Source of the DNA: Brienomyrus brachyistius
Lineage: Eukaryota; Chordata; Actinopteri; Osteoglossiformes; Mormyridae
Length of the DNA: 64,000 nt
Direction: 5' to 3'
Assembly: GCF_023856365.1 (NCBI RefSeq)
Contig: NC_064540.1
Span: 16,213,191-16,277,190, forward strand
Shown in pieces: positions 57,211-64,000 of the stretch. A program made the position numbers and the translations under genes. Numbering within the stretch: position 1 is the stretch's first letter; every line of letters starts with the position of its first letter. Below the pieces are notes generated by a model that was not told the origin of the DNA, did not search any database, and saw nothing but the letters and a program-made list of their open reading frames with translations.

Positions 57211-57580
57211 AGCCCAACACCAAGCAGACGACTCCAAAGAATTCTGAGCTAAGAAGCAGTAAGAGTCTGGAGGCTGATTTTTATGTGAACATTAGGAGTC
57301 GCCCTGGAGAGACAGCAGTGCATAAAGGGAAAAATAATCTCTCATTTCAATATTTTAAGAAATTACTAGAGGAGTTCCTCTGTGGCCATGTTTCACAGCA
57401 GTGGATGTAACAAATGTTAAGCCAGCATGGAATTTTTGTGACCAACTGCATAGACTCGGGGCCTATAGGCGACATAGGTGCCCGTCAAGGGTGCCTGATT
57501 CTGAGGGGTGTCGACTGGCCACACTTTGCTTTGGACAGGGAGCTGTCAGCCGTGATGTTTATGTTAGTGACGATGTTGAT
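57211..57580. other. Unassigned sequence
   Basis: No gene or recognised repeat. GGATAGCCAGTGGAAGATGCTGAGGG just left of this interval echoes GGATAGCCAGTCAACGCTGCCG at 56658, part of the duplicated array flank. Confidence 0.4.
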
Positions 57581-57583
57581 CAT

Positions 57584-57633
57584 GATTATTATCATTATTA
57601 TTATTATTATTATTATTATTAATAATAATAATA
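57584..57633. repeat. (ATT)n/(AAT)n trinucleotide microsatellite
   Basis: About 12 ATT units are followed directly by four or five AAT units, so the junction is self-complementary and could form a hairpin. Confidence 0.93.
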
Positions 57634-58610
57634 TTTGCTAGGAAATCTTATATCTTAAGGATGGAGTAACTCCTTCATTAAGTCCACTGTCCATTCTACT
57701 CGTGAAATTAGTAGAAGACCACAGGCAGATAAAAATGAAAACCCTATTAGGTTTGATCATTATCTTCTGTTTCTCCATGTGCATTAGTTAGAGTGCAGTG
57801 AGATTACTGTGTGCAGTGCACACGACACAAGACAACTGCCAATAAAAATCAACAATTTGTTCATGGCATAACAAGGCATAGAGCATAATTAAAATGTGAG
57901 AATAGAGATTTATGAGAGATATAAACCCGATACTTACTAATTAAGAAACAGGAAAATAGGCCTAGATGAATTAAAGTAGATTTCAGACCTGCAGATCTGT
58001 ACGGTATCTGTGCTGGAAACACCTCATCACTTAATTCATGCCACCCAAATGTCCTCAGTTCATGCAGCAAACAGCTGTTGTCACACGGCGATTAAATTCA
58101 CTAAAATAGCCGGATTTCTCATCTACAGATGTGATTAATGTTAATCACTTCTCCAGTTTCTGCTGCAGCTGCTGTCTAGGGTGCTGAAATATCGGAGCAG
58201 TGGCGGACTGTGGTATCTATTAATTAACCCCGATCTGCTCACATTTTTCCTTCTGAATACAAAAAAGCAGTGGATTTGAAAGGGGAAAAATTACCTTAAA
58301 TATACTGCAGTAAAATAAGTGGATCTTGGGCATATATGAGGCTTTTTGTGCATTTTCTGTGATTCACCTTACAGCTGTTGATCTGCTGTAATACTGACCT
58401 CTGCCATCCGATATACATCAGGTCCATCGAAATATCAGTCGTGTTTTTAAAGTGGGATAAATCCCAGTGTCTTTGTCAGCCTAATTGTAGAGGAAAAATT
58501 GGCCAGTAGTGATGAAATTACAGCCAGTTTTGACAAGGTCCCCCCGTGTACCGGAGCATCCAAAAAGCTGCTGATGTTGATCTTTTATCTTAGTGTGTTT
58601 GTAGGAGGAA
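57634..58610. other. Unassigned sequence upstream of the promoter-like segment
   Basis: AT-rich unique sequence with no recognised repeat. If the CpG-rich segment that follows is a promoter, this would be its upstream region. Confidence 0.4.
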
Positions 58611-58616
58611 ACTTTC

Positions 58617-58800
58617 CTCCCTTCCCCTTCTTCATCTCACCCCTTCCTCCTCTCTCCCTTTCCTCCTCTCTTCCCTTCGCACCGCGCAGTAGCTCCTCCC
58701 GTCGCCGGTGCTTCGCTGCCGCTGCGCTTTACACGCACATCTAACGGGATCCCGTCCGCTGCAGCAGACCGAGTCTCTCCTGAAGGTAGGAGCCCGTCTC
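58617..58800 (+). promoter_or_regulatory. Candidate CpG-rich promoter and non-coding first exon
   Basis: A long pyrimidine tract (58617-58678, almost all C and T) is followed by a short segment with about 16 CpGs in 125 bases, striking in a CpG-depleted window. It contains GCGCAGTAGC, CCGTCGCCGG and CGCTGCCGCTGCGC. A strong donor match, CCTGAAG|GTAGGAG, puts an exon end at 58785. The picture is that of a vertebrate pyrimidine-initiator, CpG-rich promoter with a 5' UTR exon of about 100 bases transcribed to the right. No later exon is recognised before the window ends, so the gene is unknown. The 81-codon frame across it is not supported. Confidence 0.4.
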
Positions 58801-60021
58801 GCCTTTAGCCTGTAAAACGGTGTCTGTGAATCTTCACTGGCCGTTGCGATCACTCCGAACGCTTCCCAAAGTTAATTTCTCTTAAAGTTGATGGATTCGT
58901 CTTCTTAGATCTTGATGTGGGAGTAGTGTAGTTTTGCTGATCGATGAATTGGTAACGTACTGTAAAGAACGAAGCGGAATAAGAGTAATATCAGATGCAC
59001 TTAGTGGAGAAAAGCCTGCAAATATGTATTCATCATGTATTCAGGACACAGGGAATTACTTGAAGCGATTGCGATCCGTCCCTACCCTCCTGTCTATTAA
59101 CTAATTCCATAGAGATCCCAAATGATGATGATTATCTGTTTCAGGTTAAATTAAATTTCAAAGCATGACTGTCTCTGGATCAAAAAATTAAATATGACTA
59201 GCTTTGTTGCATAGCAACCCACTGCAGTTCATGATATACTGAAATAATAGTGCAATGTTTCCGTGAGCTACGTTTGCTTCTTTCGATTCTTTCTCTTTAA
59301 TTTTGTTTTTGCATTGAATTATATCGAGTAAATCGCCGACATACTCGAACCTCAAAAGTGGCTTGACGTTGATTGTATCATTCAAAAATTCTTATTCTAC
59401 TCACCTTACCATGTATAAAACAATCTATGTGTTTTGCTAGACGAGGTTTATTCAGCACAGTCTACAGTACCGTCTCTGCTACGCGTGTGTGTGTGTGTGT
59501 CTATGTGGGGGGGGCATGGGTGTGTATCAGAATTCATAAGTTTGGTCATTTTGAAGATTCTGTCTGCATGACAGTTTATATTGCGTTCCAGAGCCATGAG
59601 CTTACAGCACATTAACAAGGGAAACTGCAAAAACTCGGCGGTGAAAATTATTCAGCTTGGTGACATAATGTTGATTCCGTTTTAAACGTGTTCTTCAAGC
59701 ACAAATCTAAATCCACTGTTTTTTTTCTGAAACCTCTATTACCAATGCAGACTGCTAATGGACAGTCCTTTTTACCACAAGGATTTCCTACTACATTTAA
59801 TCAGCACTTGGCATTTATATGTATTTTTCAGTTTTTATTGAAACATATCATAAGATTATTATTTTTTTTATTATTATTACAAATGAATATTACAAAGTTA
59901 AATATGTCCATTGTGGAACCTTCATGTGATTAACTTGTTAGTGCTCCGAATGGCTTCATTTTACATTGAAGTACACAAGAAGCCTACGTAGTTTGCTGAT
60001 TTGGACTCCTAGCATATGATT
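58801..60021. other. Unassigned sequence (possible first intron)
   Basis: No second exon is recognised. A GT tract lies at 59484-59499. The rest is AT-rich and unique. Confidence 0.4.
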
Positions 60022-60197
60022 TCCATCCATCCATCATCCATCCATCATCCATCCATACATCCATACATCCATCATCCAACCATACATACATCCATCCATC
60101 CATCCATCCATCCATACATACATCCATACATCCATCCATCCATACATCCACCCATCATCCATCCGTCCATACATCCATCCATGCATCATCCATCCAT
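60022..60197. repeat. (CATC)n microsatellite array, impure
   Basis: CATC and CATA tetramers run for about 175 bp with occasional ATCATC insertions. The 3' flank TTCCATACTGCTTATGCAGTAC faintly resembles the inverted 'gataagcggtttggaaaatgga' tail junction of the TGGA SINE. The array may therefore have expanded from an old SINE tail on the minus strand, but this is weak. Confidence 0.93.
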
Positions 60198-61203
60198 TCC
60201 ATACTGCTTATGCAGTACAATTTTGTGGTTCCAAGTGCTTCATTCCAAATGGTCTCTCCCTGTAAAGTGCTTGCTTTTGCCTAGAATGCATCATGTGCCT
60301 GCCTCTGGTTTGCGGTTTGCTCATCTGCCTCCAGTTGCACTTTAGCCTCCTTTGCTCCGCCTGTCTGTCAGCATCCATACCCAGCCTCCCATGGAGCACA
60401 CAGCCCGTCATGCACTTCTTACCTCCAGAGACAATGACTTTGCATTCTGCACAAGCCCACGCTCATCCTGCCAAGTACCCTGAACGACCCTGGAAGCCCA
60501 CAGCGAGGGGCTCGTCAGGTCTGCCTGCAGTATTGCCTTGGCAGACAGACTGCATCCATTTCCTCCAGGTGACCGCTGAGAGGTTGACGGCGGGAACGGT
60601 CTAGTGCTGACCTCATAGAAAATAGCGGTGTGAAATTCTGCCATTTCTGATGTTTTTGGCACTTTGATGCAGGAAACATGAATGTCTGCTGTTCATGCAG
60701 CATCACTTTGCTGGGAGAAGGAAGAGACATGGAGGTCTGAATGGTGTCACGACCAAAGGGGCCACATTGTTTTAGTTACCATGACGAGCAACTGTCATCG
60801 AATTACAATATCATCATAGATCTAACGGATGCATGCCACATAAATATGTATCCAATCAAATATCCCTACTGTTCCTGGTAGTGAGAGTCAAGTATTGAAT
60901 GTCACGGTAAACAAACTAGGATGCGTGAAACGTCTTTGTATATATTTGTTTTCATGCTATTTTATTTCTCTGGTCAGATGATGTTTCATCGTTCTTCACT
61001 ATGACATATAACCTGCCAAAATTATCCAACTGAGAAACTGTATAAAGGTCAATTGTACCGCGATTCACCCCTTTCATGCCTCTCAGGGAATGAAAAGGGT
61101 ACAAATGAGAGGTTATTTTTTATCGTAAACTATGGTTGAACCTCTTACTGCAACCAAATGCCCTTTAGTGACATTATTTCAATGACGGAAAACATGGTTA
61201 GTT
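60198..61203. other. Unassigned sequence
   Basis: No gene is recognised. Overlapping open frames on both strands at 60290-60730 are composition-driven. Confidence 0.4.
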
Positions 61204-61213
61204 GTTATGGGAT

Positions 61214-61579
61214 CGGGGGCGGCATGGTGGTGCGGCGTTTAGTACTGTTGCCTCACACCTCTGGGACCCAGGTTCGAGTCTCCGCCTGGGTCACATGTGT
61301 GTGGAGTTTGCATATTCTCCCCATGTCGTCGTGGGGTTTCCTCCGGGTACTCCAGTTTCCCCCCACAGTGCAAAAACATGCTGAGGCTAATTGGAGTCGC
61401 TAAATTGCCCGTAGGAGTGCAAGTGTGTGTGAATGGTGTGTGAGTGTGCCCTGCGATGGGCTGGCCCCCCATCCTGGGTTGTTCCCTGCCTCATGCCCAT
61501 TGCTTCTGGGATAGGCTCCGGACCCCCCACGACCCAGTAAGATAAGCGGTTTGGAAAATGGATGGATGGATGGATGGAT
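61214..61579 (+). mobile_element. tRNA-derived SINE with TGGA tail, full length
   Basis: This 366-bp copy includes the complete head GGCGGCATGGTGGTGCGGCG and B-box GGTTCGAGTC at 61271-61280. It continues with the pol III-derived body shared with the 19.4-kb copy, the 3' region GGATAGGCTCCGGACCCCCC and GATAAGCGGTTTGGAAAATGG, and five TGGA units. A perfect 10-bp target duplication, GTTATGGGAT, lies at 61204-61213 and 61580-61589. It is the reference copy in this window. The retained CpGs and high identity to the 19.4-kb copy indicate a relatively recent insertion. Confidence 0.94.
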
Positions 61580-61589
61580 GTTATGGGAT

Positions 61590-61937
61590 GAAACAACACA
61601 GGTTACTTGGCATTTAATTGTAATTTTGCCTTTTCTACGAATCAGAAGTTGCTTTAATATCAGACACCCTCTTTGGGACTCTAGAGATCTCTCCTTCTCC
61701 AAAGACTCAGTTTATTCGGGCTGCTGAAGCTTTGTGTGAAGAAGTAGGTCGAACCTTCCTCATCATGCCCCAGTTCAATTAAAAGCCAGTAATTGGGCTA
61801 GTTATGTGTCCAGCAGCTCCCCGCTGCGCCTTTTAGCTGACATTCTGCAGGCCCACAAGCTCTGGCCCAGCAACTGTGGTTGATTCCTTCAGGGAGAACA
61901 TGAAGCAAAAAGTAAATTATGTAGCATGATTTAAAAA
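61590..61937. other. Unassigned sequence
   Basis: No gene or recognised repeat in this 350-bp interval between the SINE and copy B of the 143-bp repeat. Confidence 0.4.
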
Positions 61938-62080
61938 GGAGGCCGGCAAACTTCTGCATTGACGGCCGCTGTGTTTGCTTGCACAGCTCTGTTCGGTTTG
62001 ACAGGCAGCGCCCTGTCGTGACTCATGCCTCCTGTTCAGCAACAGCGACTCCAAGCCGCTGATGCTTCATCGCGGAGCTA
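61938..62080. repeat. Unnamed 143-bp dispersed repeat, copy B
   Basis: This is the gapless partner of 55478-55620 in the same orientation. It is a little more CpG-rich than copy A (GACGGCCGC, CATCGCGGAGC), and several copy A differences at these sites are CG to CA or TG changes. That suggests copy B is closer to the ancestral sequence. The flanks differ from copy A on both sides, so the 143 bp are the shared unit visible here. Confidence 0.8.
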
Positions 62081-64000
62081 CAGTAATACAGCGAAAAAGG
62101 GGAATAACGAGTGCCTGCATTCCTGTGCTGCACAGTGTGGGACGTGTGGCTGCAGAAATACAGATGTCGCTCCCATACTGAATTATAAAACACTTCGGGG
62201 AAAAGTGGTGCAATGTCAATGATTTGCGATACAGAACAGATTTCAGTGCATAAAAATTTCAGCAGGCTCTTCCAAGCCCCTGATTGGCTGCTCTGTTCCA
62301 TTTTAAATGACTGAACCCTCAGCCGGTATCGGTGCTGTGACTGTGCACGACTGGACTCCACGGCTGCCTGTGTCTCTCCAACTGATAATTTGCATAATTC
62401 CTCCACACCTTCATGAGTCTGGGAGAATCGTCCCCGCAATATTAATAATTCATATAAATGCATTTGGTTTTTTTTTCCTACCTGCCTTACTGAAGAGAAC
62501 ATGCTTGATTTTCCCATTTGTGGTTCTGTAGTATGAAAATGACCGAAGCCCCTCGATCATTTTGTTTGAATGAATTGCACTTTTAGTGTGTGCAGTTTAT
62601 GCATTTTGTCATTCAGTTTTTTATTTGAAGGTGAGCGATGATTACAGGTTCAGCAGCAGAGGAGCAGGATGGGAACCCATAAAGACCTTAAATTGATGTT
62701 TCCTTTCCTTGCTCTAACTGCGGAGACCGAAAAGGATCCACTAGCCTAGAAACTGAAATGATATTGAAAGTAGTGGAAGAGATAATGGTTTATACATCAC
62801 CAATCATCTACTATGACCAGATGGCTCTAGTACTACCTAATAAATGTGGATTACCAAGCTTTTCATGAAGGTTATCAGCTCAGTGTTCCACATCTGAAAT
62901 AACCTTATAATTGCTACTCAATTGGTAAAAAGTTTAAATCATTAGTACCCTCATAATATACAGTTTTATGTTACCTGTAATAAAATCATTTCACATCCAT
63001 TTTGCTATGCGAGCATGTAAGTACCGGGACATTAGGATGTACGGCTCAGTGTTCATATGTCATTATCTGTGTGCAATTAAGGGGAAAAAAGACACAAGTA
63101 TGGTACTACAAAACACAGAACCTCATTTATGCAGCACAGAGATATGAATTCTTTATAACGTACTATCACAGTTCATCTAATTTTGAGTCGGTTCGATATG
63201 CCAGAGAGTACAAGGTTTGGCTGTTTATTTTTGAACCTTCTGGGGAATTCCACATAAAATGGCAAAAAAATGTCATCATCTTTACCTCTTTCACCATCTA
63301 ATAAGGAGTCAGTGGAAACTGTCGACTGTTTTCTGGAAGAAGGATTTGGATTGGAAATCTATGAGGAGTAAAATGGGATTTTTTTTTCCTTCTTAATTTC
63401 ATCCTCCGCCAAATATCCTTGATTGTCTTTGTAAATTGACGCGTTCATCTTCTGGTGTCCGACCATGTAATATCACATGTGCGTGTGGCCCTGGTACCGT
63501 GAAAATGTAAATAATAGCTGAGATGTTGGATAAACGGTCCCTTGGGAATTATATTAAGCTAATGACCGGCAGGGATCCACTCAACAGGAATCAAGAGAAA
63601 ACAAGACACAAGTTGTTACAAAACAGCGATATGACTTGGTGACTTGGTGTGGAATCCAATGCAAATCCATGTCAGGAAAATAGTTCTTTAAGTGTAGTGG
63701 GCTAAAGTGCTGATGAGATGCATGGTGAGCTCATGAGCGCTGAGTGTAGCAGTGTGCCACCTAGGGGCATCTCCTTCACACTGACTGCTCATGACGGGGA
63801 AGATGCCGTCTACATTGTTTGGTTCCATGAAATATTCATAAATCCTCAGATTAGCTCTGCAAAAATCTGCATGTTCCCGCTTCTTTAATGAGGTAGCAGG
63901 CGAGGTGGCACTGGGGATCAGATCACTACAGTACAGAGCGCCGGATACCAAGCGTAGTAAGCATGGCTTCCGTTTGCCAAGTGGATCAGCCTCATATTGC
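62081..64000. other. Unassigned sequence to window end
   Basis: No exon, transposon or array is recognised. The 164-codon minus-strand open frame at 62023-62517 overlaps the dispersed repeat and gives no recognisable protein. The 99-codon + frame at 63002-63301 is in AT-rich sequence and also unrecognised. Confidence 0.4.

Noticed and set aside
56298..57237. Open frames of up to 302 codons (HTHTHT, VCVCVC, AYVCVYV peptides)
   Set aside because: They are products of the GT-rich array, open on both strands, with no non-repetitive protein content.
62023..62517. 164-codon minus-strand open frame
   Set aside because: It crosses the edge of the 143-bp dispersed repeat and gives no recognisable protein.

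Overview
The window is vertebrate nuclear DNA, almost certainly from a teleost fish. It is AT-rich and CpG-depleted, densely seeded with (CA)n, (CATC)n and (TTA)n microsatellites, and carries fish-type interspersed repeats: tRNA-derived SINEs with TGGA tails, a Tc1-like transposon fossil, small hAT-like foldback elements, a LINE 3' end and LTR fragments. Nothing points to a prokaryote, virus or plasmid: there are no compact operons, no ribosome-binding sites and no tRNA or rRNA genes. I cannot fix the species or order from sequence alone.

No protein-coding gene can be supported. Every long open frame either lies inside a tandem repeat or transposon, or gives a protein I do not recognise. The window therefore reads as a gene desert or the interior of a very large intron. 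The best hint of a host transcription unit is a CpG-rich, promoter-like segment near 58.6-58.8 kb, with a good splice donor at 58785/58786 on the + strand. If real, the rest of the window to the right would be its first intron. A weaker candidate exon is the open frame at 37.4-37.95 kb.

Layout. 0-4.1 kb: a degenerate 177-bp tandem duplication, CA repeats inside a dispersed repeat family, then a 45-copy, 29-bp minisatellite. 4.1-15.2 kb: mostly unique sequence with small CpG-rich pockets and a G-quadruplex candidate. 15.3-22 kb: a solo LTR with intact 5-bp target duplication, SINE copies, a GT/AT microsatellite and a Tc1-like fossil. 22-28.6 kb: mainly unique sequence. 28.7-29.5 kb: a 27-bp minisatellite with an internal segmental duplication. 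30-39.2 kb: the densest repeat cluster, with palindromic MITEs, telomere-like TTAGGG and CCCTAA tracts facing each other around a degenerate repeat, a 5'-truncated SINE, an hAT-type MITE with perfect 8-bp duplication, and a LINE 3' end. 39.2-52.6 kb: mostly unique sequence with one palindromic element and two other SINE-like pieces. 52.6-57.2 kb: a second hAT-type MITE with perfect 8-bp duplication, an LTR-like segment and a GT-rich compound array. 57.2-64 kb: the promoter-like segment, a CATC array and a full-length SINE.

I found no convincing new biological system. The observations most worth checking are a 143-bp repeat I cannot name, present in two gapless copies (55478-55620 and 61938-62080); the face-to-face telomere-like tracts around 34-35 kb; and the candidate first exon near 58.7 kb.
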